A DNA stretch of 64,000 nucleotides from Poecilobothrus nobilitatus (GCA_947095535.1 OX352773.1:266158515-266222514), one strand, 5' to 3'; shown: positions 10,801-22,415, counted from the first letter of the stretch. The notes: generated by a model not told the origin, from the letters alone. Numbers and translations: made by a program.

Positions 10801-11599
10801 TAAAATATCTTTAAATTATTATTGATTTTTCTCTGATTCGGAAGCTTATTAAAAAACGAAATCTTTAAAATGAGATATCTGGCAAAGGAGAACTTTATGT
10901 AGTTTATGTATTACAGTAGTTGGATGTGTAAATTTTATGGGTAAAATAACAGGTTCAATATAATATGAATGGATCCATTGGATAAAATTAATTGATTTAT
11001 GCGCTTTAACACTAAGCCACTCAAATCGTCAAAGCCAATTTTAAAACTCCTATTATTTTTAGTAATATCAACAATAGATCTTTTCAATGTTTTCGCTTTT
11101 CAAATTTATTTATTTATTATTAACAGCTTTTATTGAACTTACTAGTGGTTAAAGGAATCGTGGAATCTTGCAAGCTATTTTAGACACACCTCCCGTTGAG
11201 CTAGATACTTGCAATTTTGAACACAGTTTAGATTCCGGTCGTGAATAATAATACTAAAAAAACAGTAGAGAAGTTAACTAAATTAGCAAAATAAAAATTT
11301 CATACAAAGATATTACAGATTTACAGATATACAGAAAGATATTAACAGAATTGTTAGAGAGTAAAATAATAATATGAAATTTGCCTTGACATGTGGTTCA
11401 TGTTTGTTCGGTTGTTACCTTTTAATTAGCTATACACAAAACTAAATGTATTTAACACCAAAAATAATATAATATAATAATATAGTTTATATTATTTTTG
11501 ATAATACACAATCTTTTACATTTAGTTAAATATTGAAAATATTGCCTCCAGCTTTTATATTAATTTCACGCGCTTTATGGCACATATAAAAATGCTATC
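10801..11599. other. AT-rich DNA between the duplication units
   Basis: No gene, tRNA or transposon signature recognised. The short stretch 11150-11250 is less AT-rich (CACACCTCCCGTTGAGCTAG) but has no open frame of note. Confidence 0.35.
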
Positions 11600-12615
11600 T
11601 TGAAATTTGATATAATCTGCAAAGTACAAGCTGGTCTTGATGATAAGAAAAAAGTAATTGCTATATTCTTCGATGTCAAAAGATGGAATAAAAAGCGATT
11701 TGGAAAAACACAATTTTGGAGCAATCCAAGGCAGCTCACTTCGCCAACTTTATTTTCATTGTACATAAGCGGGTTACTAAAACTGAAATTAGAAAGTACT
11801 TTATTTATGTATGCTGATGATATGGTGATTGTTTATCAAGAAACATCAATTATGAACTTAGAAAGTACTATTCAACGAGATATAGAGCTGGTTAATAATT
11901 GGATGAATCGACATAAGCTAAGTAAAACCAAATTTATAATTTTTAAAAGAAAGTCTGCAGATTACCTTAATATAAAATATAGCAATAACCAACTTGAAAT
12001 GGTTAAAAAATATAAATACTTATAGGGGTAATTGTAGATAAAAATTTGACGTGGCAAAGTCAAATTTTGGAACAAACAAAAAAGGCAAGAAAAATGGCTG
12101 GAATATTCAAGTTGATTGGTAAAAGAGTGCCACATAAAATTAAAAGCTCAATTTACTACAGTTTGTTCCATTCAGTAGTTACTTATGACATACAAATTTG
12201 GGGAAATACTTATGATAAATACATAAAATTACTACAAAGAGTACAAAATAAGGCTATTAAAAATGTATATTGTTATAAGTATAAAACGTAAACTCGTATA
12301 GTTCACAATGAAAACAAAATTATGCCTTTAAGCCTCCACATAAAATGCAAGTTGGCAACACAAGTCTATATGATTATGACAAATAATATAAACACAAATA
12401 CGGTGCTTAATTTAAATAAAAATACACACAACTATAATACCAGAATATCAAATGATATAAGAATAAAGTCGTCAAGGATGAGATTTAACAACTGTGATAC
12501 TGTTTATAATATAGCTTTTAAGTTATATAATGAATTACCGTATGAAATTAAAAACTTAAAAAAAATAGGTACATTTAAATTTAAAATGAAAGAATATTTT
12601 TTACATCAAATTTAG
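11600..12615 (+). pseudogene. Non-LTR retrotransposon reverse transcriptase fragment (copy 2)
   Basis: Near-identical to 1-977 but not interrupted at its 3' end. It contains SPTLFSLYIS, the YADD box at 11810-11821, and the C-terminal segments up to KIGTFKFKMK. It shares with copy 1 the stop at 12023-12025 and the stop at 12289-12291, which shows that the element was already dead before the duplication. Upstream palm motifs are compressed or deleted (WSNPRQLTSPTLF stands where a G-x-PQG-S-x-LSPxLF motif is expected). Confidence 0.85.
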
Positions 12616-12769
12616 ACTTCTTGCAAATGGTTTAATAATAAGAAAAATTTGAAATAGAAAATTTGAAATAGGGAATTAGAATAATAAGGTATTAGGTATA
12701 CAGAAAAATGTTTTTTATGAATGAATTATACTATTAGTTAGTAGTTAAATGTAGTTATCTTTCTGAAGG

Positions 12770-13180
12770 ATGTTGAGTTGTCCCATGCTGTAGCGCAATG
12801 TTTTTGATGTATACTGCAATCTGTTTTATGCCCATTCTGTTTTATTTCCCATGATCTTGTAAAAATTAGCTTCGTTGAGCGTATGGTTACGAATCTTGCC
12901 TCTTTGTCGCCCCTTTAGTTCCCTTTGATTCCAACGTGGCCTGGAATCCAGCAGATTTGTACTTTGGCTTTACATTTAATTATTTCGTATTGTTTTTATA
13001 GCTTTTACACCACTTAAGCAGTCCGTATATATTATGAATTAGTTGTTTCATTTTTAGTTGTCTTTAATGGTTTCGAACAGAGCCATTTCTTCTGCCACGT
13101 ATAGCTTGGGTAGTATCGCGGTTTTTATTATTCGCGTATCGCGTATTGTGTTCGATTATGGATAAAGCAACTTATTTACT
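12770..13180 (-). pseudogene. Degenerate non-LTR RNase H domain (copy 2)
   Basis: Unit 2 counterpart of 3325-3760. The minus strand contains the VQICWIPGHVGIKGN core with nearby stops. The sequence 2786-3324 of unit 1 is absent here, so the join at 12764 marks a deletion in unit 2 or an insertion in unit 1. Confidence 0.55.
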
Positions 13181-13308
13181 ATATAAATTATAGGAATAAG
13201 TATGGCAGATTAGAACAAATAAATATTGATTTTACACCTTAAAAGATTATCCAGAAACTAGAAATTTTAACTAAGAAAATAGCTAACATAGGTTTTGTTT
13301 TGTTTTTT

Positions 13309-13645
13309 TACCCTTACGAAAATATTTCTAAGAGTTTAATAAATTTATTATTATGTTTTTGACACCTTAAAGAGAAGACAAGATAAATATGCAAATGTAT
13401 ACATACAGGATTGAATTTTGAGTCGGTTTAGCTGTATGTGTGTCCGTCTGTTCATCTTTTCATTCGGACGATAACTCAAAAAATAGTGAAGCTAATATTC
13501 TAAAATTTTTGCTACTTTAATTTAATATATAAATGCTAGTTTTCTTATGGAATTTGAACAAGTTTAATCGACTAGTTTGAAAAACTGTCAAACAACTTAT
13601 TTTTTATTTGAGCATAACTCAGTGTCTACATAAGCTACACATAAC
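13309..13645 (+). mobile_element. Helentron-like element, family A, strongly diverged relic
   Basis: ACCCTTACGAAAATAT...AAGAGTTTAATAAATTT, GACACCTTAAAGA, TTTTGAGTCGGTTTAGC, a broken GTCCGTCTG block and GATAACTCAAAAAATAG follow the family A 5' order. The 3' part is missing. It starts at the same point of the duplicated flank (after GCTAACATAGG) as the intact copy at 3881. Confidence 0.6.
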
Positions 13646-14419
13646 TGAAAAGGGTGTTTTGTGTAAACAATTTCTCTTGTTTTATTTAAACAATTTTATG
13701 TAAACAATTAATTTTGTCGTGATACTTTAAGCCATTTCGGCACGATAGACTGTCAAAAAGAATTTTTGTTTCTAATTTGTGTTTAATTTAGCAGGATACG
13801 GTTCTAAATAAAGCCTGTAATAAATTTTTAAGAACTTTCGTTAACCCATTGCCGCACGAGTACCTATTAAAAATATTCTGCCCAATTTTTTGTATTGTTA
13901 TTATTATTAAAAAGATATTTCCAACACCCTTTACTTTTATCTATATTGTTAACACCCTTTACTTTTATCTATTATACTAAGATAATAGTAATTAAAATAA
14001 CCAAATTAAGTATCTTAAGAATACTGTGTTTAATTTTTAACAACATAACATTTTCGTGGTTATTAAAAAACAGAAATAATAACCTATCCATAGGACAATC
14101 ATCATATTATTATTCAGGAATGTATTACTAACATATGGTGTACCTTTATAAGATGTATAAGACATATTTCTCAAAAAATATCATTCATATAAGTACATAC
14201 TATATGTAAATAAAAATACTGCAAACACAATCAATTAAATTAGAAAACAAATTCACTTTTCTGTACAGTAAATAAAAAATTGGCTCTTATATATTTAAAA
14301 ACAGAACACCTTACATTCTTATCCATATACAGTTCATACAATTCTGGTTACTTTATAAAAGTAAAACATAATCCTGTATTTTTTATATTAAACAGAGTTA
14401 AACAGAGCCTGAAATGTAT
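13646..14419. other. AT-rich DNA, no gene seen
   Basis: Contains a short direct repeat (ACACCCTTTACTTTTATCTA at about 13925 and 13951). The open frame at 13895-14131 lies over this and is not convincing. Confidence 0.35.
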
Positions 14420-14645
14420 GCATTTAAAAAGAAGCTTTTTCAAAATTTGAGCTGTAGATGTTGTACGAGCTGTAACGGCTACATAAAAAAGTTGTTCTAC
14501 AAATTACTCTTTTAAGAGACCTATGCATAGTTAATATTTCATTGCTCTTTATTAAACAGTGTATAAGTTTAGTAAACAGACAGACGGACAGAGTGAAACT
14601 AAAAGTAAATTTTTCAAAATGTGCTTAAAAGGATAATTCATAAAA
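14420..14645 (-). mobile_element. Helentron-like element, family B, 5' fragment
   Basis: The minus strand shows AGCACATTTTG, AGTTTCACTCTGTCCGTCTG, a TTTACTAAACTTATACAC-like box and the AATTTGTAGAACAACTTTTTTATGTAGCC segment of family B. The remainder is missing. Confidence 0.6.
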
Positions 14646-14849
14646 ATATGAAGTGACATTACTTACGAAATGAAATGTATTACATTATGGTTTTTTATAA
14701 TTGAAATGCGGTTTTATGTTTCGGTATTACTGAATATATTGTGGAAACTCAATAATATACCTTATAATATTGATACCCAATAGTATATTGATTCCTTTAA
14801 AGATTTTTTGTAAACGATTTGTATCTTACTCTTCGCTCTATTTTAAAAA

Positions 14850-15055
14850 TTACACTAGTAAACTACCATTTGTGGTTGTCCGATTTGCTCCAAAAACTTT
14901 ATCAATCTGAGATATTTACGTCAAAACCTTAAATATGGAATTCCAAAAAATTCGGGAGTAGTGCATATTTGCAAAAATCTCGCGGGGTACAAATTTTTGG
15001 TGTGAAAACAATACCTACTTTATACATTCATGTATGTGGCCGATAAAAATAGATA
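14850..15055 (+). repeat. Fragment of the dispersed repeat found at 46.8-48.6 kb
   Basis: Landmarks ACACTAGTAAACTACCA, GTTGTCCGATTTGCTCCAA, TATCAATCTGAGATATTTAC and GGAGTAGTGCATATTTGC match 47340-47640 and 48330-48625. The central CACA-rich stretch of those copies is missing here. Confidence 0.65.
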
Positions 15056-15602
15056 ATTGTCCAACATCATTAAAAAAAGAAACTGTTTTAATTTTTGTTT
15101 GAAAATGTTTCTTGAAATAAATGTAAAGAAAAGATGACTGTATTTGTTGAATGTAATGCAACATTTGTTTATTGGTTTATTTGTTCCATATGTATGTAGT
15201 ATGTCTTCTTTCGACTAAATATGTTTTTATTTTTTCTGTTTCTAACTTTAATAAAATTTTAAATCTAAAATGTAAGGGAATACGAATTAATTTCTGAGTA
15301 AACTCAAAGTTACTTCTATTATTATTATTCATATATTTTTGATTAATTTTAAAATTACAAACTTTTTGTGTTTGGGGCAAGATATCCTATATAAGTCTCA
15401 AAAAAAAACTGATCTAATTTTTCTGCAAAAATAAATTAAATAAAAAATCTCTGTTTAAAAAATAAATAATTTTTCTTTATATAACATCATGTTAGTGACA
15501 CAACATTGAGATTTTTGTTATTAAAGTGATTTATAATCATCTAATCATAGTTTAATTTGATTTAAATTTAAGCTGATTTACAATGTAAATATTTTTTTCT
15601 GT

Positions 15603-17124
15603 TTATTTTTTAAAGCTTATCATCACACTTAGAAAACTGTATGCATTTTTTAAAATCTGAAAGAATGGGTTTTGAATCAAAAATAAAGAAAATAAACGTT
15701 TTTACTATAATTTACATTAACAAAAGTAATTAAATTTATGTCTAAAAAATATGCTTTCAGGATGATAGGATTTGAAACAGCAAATGCATGCGCAATTATT
15801 AAATCTTTTCTTTGTTTTGGTTCAATTAAATACCATTTTCGATCATAAATGGCTAAAGGTGTAGCCTCGCTCTTAAAAAGGAAAAGTAATACTATTCACA
15901 AAATTTAACTTAATTTTTTTTCTTACAGCTGTAATAATATTATCTCCTTCTTTATATAAAACAAAACCAAATCCAAATACGATTAGAACGCCTCCACAAA
16001 GAAATAAGAAAGTTTCTCCATCTTCACCCCACAACGGCGTATCCTGTATCGAATATTAAATAAACTATTTTTAATTAAAATAAAAATTGTAAATTATTCT
16101 ATACCATAGAATGAAATACTGCGTAACATAACGTTAATGCAATTAAAGAGTAATCCATTAAAACCGATAATTTCAGAATATCTTGAATAGTTTGGGCATT
16201 TCTATAAGTAAAATTATTAAAAATTTTTAAAAATTACAAAATATAGATACATTTTTTTCTTTATACCTTAATATTTTAACATTTAATTCAATTTGTGATT
16301 TAATAAATTTTTTCCATGTTTTAATATTACTTAAATCGTTTTCATTATAACGCCATCTACAATTGACAATTCTCAATTGAAATTTAATATATAAAAGCAA
16401 AGTAACACTAAATGTATCAGAATTCATTAAAGCTGCATAAACAAAAATTCCACCCAGCAAAGCAACGGCAAAAGCTCCAATTGAATCTGAGTCATTAAAA
16501 AATGTTGGAAAGGATTCAACAAGTTTTCTTGACACATATCCTTTCGGAAAGAAAAATTTATTAATAATCATGTAAATTGAATCTATAATAATATATTTGG
16601 AAAATTGTTGTATTAAAGTAATTGAATCATTTTCAATTTCTATTAACATTTCTATTTCATATGAATTTCCTTTGCTTTTAACATGTTGAATAAAATCTGT
16701 GCAGTCATTGATAATTCTTAAAATATCTAAAGATTAAATTTTTATTTAAAATAATTGGAAAAAAAAAAGTTTAAAATATATCTTACCTTTTTTGTAATAA
16801 CAAAATAATAAAATTTTCAATAAACTCTTTACGGAAAGAATTGTCCCAGCAACATTTAACGATAGGCTCTGAATATTATTAAATGAATATTGAATCTGGT
16901 ACAGAAAATTAATTTTAGAAAATTTTTTCTAAGATCGTTATAAATTCAATTTTCACCTGAATCATTGAATAACATGTAAATATGATCAAAAACAATGAAC
17001 CCCTGATAGACGGGAGCTTGTAATTTTCTAAATTTATAAAACCAAAAAATTTCATTAAACATAGGTGATATTTGAAAATCTTGTTGCAATTAAATTCTTC
17101 AAAAAATTTCTTAAAAAACTTCAT
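15603..17124 (-). CDS. Odorant receptor, insect 7tm_6 family, intact 7-exon gene
   Basis: Predicted ligand-binding subunit of the insect olfactory cation channel (works with Orco in the dendrite membrane of olfactory neurons). Exons on the minus strand: 16957-17124, 16787-16895, 16267-16726, 16105-16201, 15927-16043, 15716-15871 and 15603-15656. They join in phase without a stop to 386 codons, normal for the family. The six introns are 55-65 bp with GT-AG ends (donors such as GTAAGA, GTATAA, GTGAAA). The start ATG at 17124 opens MKFFKKFFEEFN. Hydrophobic helices are seen at about 42-56, 60-90 and further on, including FLFLCGGVLIVFGFGFV near 290-307. The family C-terminus is clear: Y326-x3-W330-Y331 (AIYDRKWY), NPIILKA near 350 and AYSFLSVM at 374-381. 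No orthologue can be named. Which ligand it detects cannot be read from the sequence. Confidence 0.9.
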
Positions 17125-17599
17125 CCTGAGTTTTTATAAAAAATCTTCAACCAAAGAAAGATACAAACTAAAAATGCACTTCCAATTTGTATTTATTTAA
17201 ATGTAATATTTTAAAACACTTGTGTAATTTCTTAAAATCAATTATTAAATTTAATTTGCAAATTAGTATTAAATAAATTGTAGCCTTACAATAATAATGA
17301 GAAATTATTTATTGAAATCTATTAACAATTCCTTATTTAAATTGATATAACAAGTAAATTATAATTGCACAATAAAATTATCATTTTCTTCGCACCTAAG
17401 ACATTGAAACCATTACATTTTATTTAATGAAACTACTTTTATCTAATTTATAAAATTGTTGGTCCTGTTTAGCAAAAAGCAGATTGTATGGGTCAGTAAT
17501 TCTTATAATTCATTAGGAAATTAAATCATTAGGAACTTAAATTTAAAGTGCTGTAAATTTATGAAGTCCACCTGCGACACAGCTAAGTAATAATAGAAA

Positions 17600-18300
17600 G
17601 CCACCTGGGATTTATAAGTGTATTGACTTTTTGTTCAGACCAATATCTGCAGGTTGTAATAATAACTCCGAGATTTTCTTGGAGAATTTGAAGATCCTAG
17701 AAAACTGTTCGTTTAAGAATGAAAAACAGTTGCTGATAACCGATGAGTTAACCAAGTCGGATTTCAAGCTTTGAATAGCAGCCTGACTTTCCTTGAAGAT
17801 GTAAACTTTTCTAGTGGAGGCAACGTGCATTATTATAAAAAAAATATAATTCTTAATTATAATAAAATAGTTTTAAGCCGGAGTGCGGCATTTTCCATTT
17901 ATTATTTGACTAGTATATCAAGAGGTGATAAATGTAACATGATCTCCGAAGCATATATCGAATGAATAATATACCATATCTGTTTTTGTGGGCTTAGGCT
18001 TAGATAGCATTGTCTAGCCTGTTTAGAATTCAAAGATTACTAGCAATTTGTTAACCACTAGCTTCTATAGAAGAGGAAATAAAACCATCTGAGGGGTATC
18101 CCGACTTTCACATCTGCTTGTTATAAATCTTTTATTTTGACATTTATAATCCTGCTAGTAAGCAGATGTTTTATTAGTTCCTCGATCTCAAGAGAAGTAA
18201 TAACCTCAGTAATTGCCTTTGCCTTGATATTGTTAAAATCTTCGAGACTGTCCAGAAAAGCAACCTTGGAAATTCTTTGAAGTGCAAAAATGAAGTGAAA
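17600..18300 (-). pseudogene. Non-LTR retrotransposon RT to RNase H remnant
   Basis: On the minus strand, bases 18290-18130 read VAFLDSLEDFNNIKAKAI then SLEIEELIKHLLTSRIIN, which fits RT motif A (FLD...FNN) and the following segment of R1/Loa- or Jockey-type enzymes. Next come a GxPQGG-like motif in another frame (about 18100) and a KPTKTDMVYYSF segment (about 17975). An RNase H piece follows: VYIFKESQAAIQSLKSDLV and NSSVISNCFSFLNE (17800-17710). The YADD region is deleted and stops are frequent. It is inactive. Clade is uncertain. Confidence 0.65.
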
Positions 18301-18879
18301 TAATTTGTATATGCATGTTGTGAAGTTGATAGCTTATTTCAGTCAATGGTATGACACCGTATGAATCACATAAGTTAGTACATACTCTGAAGCACACATA
18401 TTTTGATATTACCATAATTTACTACTACGAAATAAATTTATCTATATTTCTTAAATCAACTTTTAAAATATATACGAAAAATTTAAATACCGTAATCTAG
18501 AAAAATAGCCTTCCTTAAGAACAATTTTTCATTTTCCTCGACATTTCTAACACACCTATAGTTTTAATTTTCCTCGACACACCTATAGTTCAAACAAAAC
18601 CATTAAGAGTTGCACACTCCACTCTTTATACTGTTTAAAGTTTTTTGAAGCGCTAGTTTACTTTATTTAAGAACCATTATTACACCTAATTACTTTTATT
18701 TATTTATGTACAAAGTAGTAGATTACTACTCATATCGGATATAGCTAGATTATCCTAAGGTAAATAGAACGCAAAAAATTGAAAAGTGATTTTAAATTTT
18801 ATAATTTCAAATTGTGCCAAAAATCAGAATTTGAATTTAACTAAAAATTATCTATTCATACATTTTTAAAGATATTAGT
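18301..18879. other. AT-rich DNA, no gene seen
   Basis: A 16-base phrase, ACACACCTATAGTT-like, is repeated at about 18549 and 18579. Nothing else is recognised. Confidence 0.3.
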
Positions 18880-19235
18880 AAAAATATATGTATATATAAT
18901 ATGTGTAAAATTAAAAACAAATAAAAGAAAAATTATAAAATAAATAATTAAGTGCAACATCTATTATTACTTTGAATAATCAATGTAACGTATAACAATT
19001 ATCAATAACACACGAATATACATACATACCATATTTATATAAGTCGGTATTTTTTCATTAAAGTAAATTTAACATACGCCACATTAAAAATTCATATTTG
19101 TAATTAAAACGCCTTTTTATAAAAAAAAAAATAATTAACAAAAAAGAAAACTGAAAGAGAAAAAAAAAGAAAGAGTTTTAGTAATAGATTCAATTGCTTT
19201 AAAACCAAAAAGCTACTCTTTACAAAAAAAAATTT
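18880..19235. other. Non-coding block conserved between the two duplication units (unit 2)
   Basis: Counterpart of 10480-10800 (see there): TTAAGTGCAACAT, ACATACATACCATA, TATATAAGTCGG, AAAGTAAATTTAACATA and a purine-rich run, all in the same order. It lies about 1.8 kb upstream of the receptor start. Confidence 0.5.
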
Positions 19236-19829
19236 AAATCTTAACTATGGAGAAGCTATTATAGAGTAATTGGTTGCTTATTCAATTGTATGAAGGTTCT
19301 AAATGAGAAGAAATGGTTTAAAAAAAAATAAAACTGAACTATAGAACTGTGAGCGTAATGATATATAAGAGATCTAATTCTTGAAATAAAGGCCAACTAC
19401 AATCAATTTTTACGATTCATTGCAATAATGGTTGAGGTGACCGCAATGAATGGCGGCTTTAGTTCTTCATAGCTATCAGGATTTTCTTTTCAAATTATGC
19501 ACAATTTAAATAAAGCTGAACTTTTGTGAGGATCAGGATTAGTAAGGGATTAATACAGTGTAATTACAATACTACAGTATTTTTTAAAAATTATGGAGTG
19601 ACACCATCAATAAATATTGTCATTTTGGTTTCTACTACAAGATGTTTTATTGTTTAATACATACATAAATATTGGATGGTATTTCATTTGAACAAATTTC
19701 CACATAACCGAATAAATTGAAACATCAATCAAAAACTCTTTAAAGTTTGTAAAATTTTATTTGTTATATTATTTAAATGCAGCTGACATAAACAGTTTCA
19801 CGTATTTTGACTTATTGTTTTCCCATTTT
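19236..19829. other. AT-rich DNA, no gene seen
   Basis: A less AT-rich patch at 19425-19475 has no open frame or recognised homology. Confidence 0.3.
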
Positions 19830-20602
19830 CAAAAAAAAAAATTCTTAAAAATTTATTTATTAATTTCACTGTGTTCGCACGTCTGTCTGTTTACAAAACT
19901 TCCACGTCGTTTAAGATAGAACAATGCAATTTTAACCATGGATACATTTTTAAAGAAAATTAATGTTGTAGAAAAACTATTTTATGATCCATTCCAGATC
20001 CATTTATGATCCATTTTATCCCAGTCATTTCCAAAAAGTTTTTTTTCCAAATGTGTACATATTTTAAATCCCGCTCACTTTTTTTCTAATCTAAAAACGA
20101 CAGATGTATGTTTTATAGCTTTATAAATTACTTACGAAGATTAATATTAAATTTTTTTTAAATTTAATATTTAAATTTACTATTATGAATATGAAGAAAT
20201 TTAGCAAGATTTTGCTTTCGACAAATCCCCGAACACCTTTAGTTAGAACGTTGAAATTTTGAGGAAGGAAGGAACGTTGAAATTTTGAAGATCTTTTAGA
20301 ATTAACATAAGTTATCTCAAATAATTTTTTTGTAGAGGTCAAAAATTGGAAATTAGATATTATAACTTAAACACCTGTTCAAACATTTACAAATTATTCC
20401 GCAAAAATTAAAGGTCCAATATTATCATTGTATATGTCTTTTATGTAAGGCTTATATGTCTTAACTTATGTAGGGTTTTCTTAAAATTTAACATAGTATC
20501 TCTTGATATTAAATTTAGTGTACGTGACAATCAATTCTAAACTATTTATTGTCTTTTAGAAAAGGCGCGCTTTTAAAAATTTTTGATTTGCATTCTGCCT
20601 CG
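19830..20602 (+). mobile_element. Helentron-like element, family B, with intact 3' end
   Basis: 5' part: GTCTGTCTGTTTACAAAAC at about 19881, AAGATAGAACAATGCAATTTT and AACCATGGAT. The middle holds the family B module (TTTAGAATTAACATAAGTT, ACACCTG). The 3' end is GCGCGCTTTTAAAAAT... and finishes TGCCTCG at 20602. The first bases of the 5' palindrome are not recognisable. Its 3' end is separated by a single T from a family A element. Confidence 0.65.
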
Positions 20603-20603
20603 T

Positions 20604-21310
20604 TATACCCGTATTTTCAAAGATATAATAAATTTGCCATTACGTTTGTGACACCTTAAAGGAGCGAAATTTGATTACGACGCTTTTGCAAAATTGTTAA
20701 TTTCACTATTTAATCCAGCATTTTCGGCCACCGGGTTCGACTATAGCTGCCATACAACTTCTTTCTTTATTTGGGAATAACTCAGTGTTTATTGAAGCTA
20801 GGTGTCTGAAATTTTGCAAAAATATGTCAAGTTACAGGACAACAATATACATCGAATTTGGTTCAGCTGGAGAAGCAAATGAAAAAGTGAAACCAAATGT
20901 GAAAAGATGTCGAGTTACATGCCAACAATTTTTGGTTTGTCAGAGAGCTGCCATATAACTCCTTTTTTCATATAAGCATAATTTATATCCCCATAATTTC
21001 CTACTTAATAAACCTACACATCTGAAATTTTCTATAAAATTATAAAGTTTAATGGTAATAAATTTTATGAAGTTTGGTTCTAGCCAGCCAGCAGGTTCAG
21101 GCTTCTTGCACATATTGGAACTTAATAAAGCTGACCGTCTGAAATCTTACAAAAGATCATGAAGTTTTATGGCAATAACTTCTGTAAAATTTGCTTGTGC
21201 TGGTGCAACAGATTCGGGTAGTTTCCATACAACTTCTCTTTTTAAATGAAAATTACTCTAAGTCTAGGTAAATTACTCTAAGTCTAGGTCTAGGTAACTG
21301 GAATTTTATA
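20604..21310 (+). mobile_element. Helentron-like element, family A, 3' truncated
   Basis: Starts TATACCCGTATTTTC directly after the end of the family B element and one T. It continues with GCCATTACGTTTGTGACACC, skips the usual GTCC block (deleted), and shows the internal repeat landmarks GCTGCCATACAACTTC and CAGCAGGTTCAGGCTTCTTGC. The sequence becomes unrelated after about 21310, so the 3' hairpin is gone. Confidence 0.7.
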
Positions 21311-21552
21311 AAAAGATGTCGAGATGTTTTATATTTTTTGATGTTGAAATATTTTTTACACATTTTTCAATTTACGGATTTTTTTTTTGTGGATTTTGGC
21401 TTCTGGATTTTTATTTGTCGATTTCAGTTTGTGGATTCGGTCACCAACACACATATATATTCTTAAATTAGCAAATTACTTTAACATTATATTAAAAAAC
21501 AAAATGATTTTTGACTTTAAGCAATTTAGTTTTAATTAAAAACAAACAAAAA

Positions 21553-22415
21553 CAAGTAATGGAAAAATTCAAAAGTTTTCAAAAAAGCACATTTCCAAAA
21601 TTAAAAAATATTCCGTAATAAGCCTAGAGTAAAGACTAAAGAGTAGATATTAAAAAATAAATTTGTTTGATTTTTTTTTTTTCTGGTAAAAAAAACTTGA
21701 AAAAAATCAAATCACACTTTCGTGAATTATAAGGTAACCCTTATATCATTAAGAAAAATGATGAGCAGAAACAAAAATATAATGTTGGAGTTTTAATTTT
21801 TGTATATTACTTCAAAAAAATTTTAACAGGTCTCCAAGTTCCAGGTGTTTAAAAATAGGGAATTTTCACTTTTTGTTCCCTTACAGCTCGTAAACGGCGA
21901 TACAAAAATATTTCCTGAAGTGACCCATACTAATTTCTAAATATCTGTTCTCAAAATTTCAAGCCTTTAAGTTAAATTGTTTGAAAGATAGAATGGGTTC
22001 AAATTATTGCAAAAATTGAGGTTCATATAGCGGTATATTAAAATACAGCATGGCAAAGCCACATATATTATATTTTATATATATATTTATAAAGTTTATA
22101 AAATCAGTAATCGTTTGGCGTTTCCATATTGAAAATATGCTTTATAGAACCTTTGCTATAACAATTTTAGATAGGGCTCTTTCGAACTATGTAGGACTGT
22201 AGCTCCGTAACGGGTGTGGCTTCAGAAAAAAGTTGTTCCACAAAATTAGTTTTTTGGCGATGCCTATCCGTAGTTAAAATTTCATTGCTTTATTTCAAAC
22301 GGTGTAGAAGTTTCGTAAACACCCAGACGGACGGAAGAACGGACAGACGGTCACAGTGAAACTAATACGCACTTTTTTTTTAAATTTTTTTGAAAATGTA
22401 CTAAAAAACGTTTCA
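21553..22415 (-). mobile_element. Helentron-like element, family B, complete on the minus strand
   Basis: The right (5') end near 22400 has GTACATTTTC and GTGCGTATTAGTTTCACT, followed by a GTCCGTTCTTCCGTCC block. Inside are GGAACAACTTTTTTCTG and GAGCTACAGTCCTACATAG, and a second module with ACACCTGGAACTTGGAGACC. The left (3') end has TTTTGGAAATGTGC and finishes in CTTG (21553-21556 complement) before a T run on its own strand. Confidence 0.65.

Larger units (their letters stand above)
1..10810. repeat. Segmental duplication, unit 1
   Basis: Paralogous to unit 2 (11600-19235). Matching blocks in the same order are 1-977 with 11626-12600, 2614-2785 with 12600-12765, 3325-3875 with 12764-13290, 4785-6800 with about 15345-17420, and 10480-10800 with 18880-19235. 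The match already exists at base 1, so the duplication extends beyond the window's left edge. The two copies of the reverse transcriptase share the same internal stops, so they arose by DNA duplication rather than by two transpositions. Unit 1 additionally holds insertions at 978-2613 and 7148-8406. Confidence 0.85.
11600..19235. repeat. Segmental duplication, unit 2
   Basis: Second unit of the tandem duplication described at 1-10810, in the same orientation and order. The offset between matching points falls from 11,625 bases at the reverse transcriptase to 10,562 at the receptor stop codon and about 8,400 at the conserved block, reflecting insertions and deletions unique to each unit. Unit 2 carries the intact receptor and about 2 kb of extra repeats at 13309-15345. 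Confidence 0.85.
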
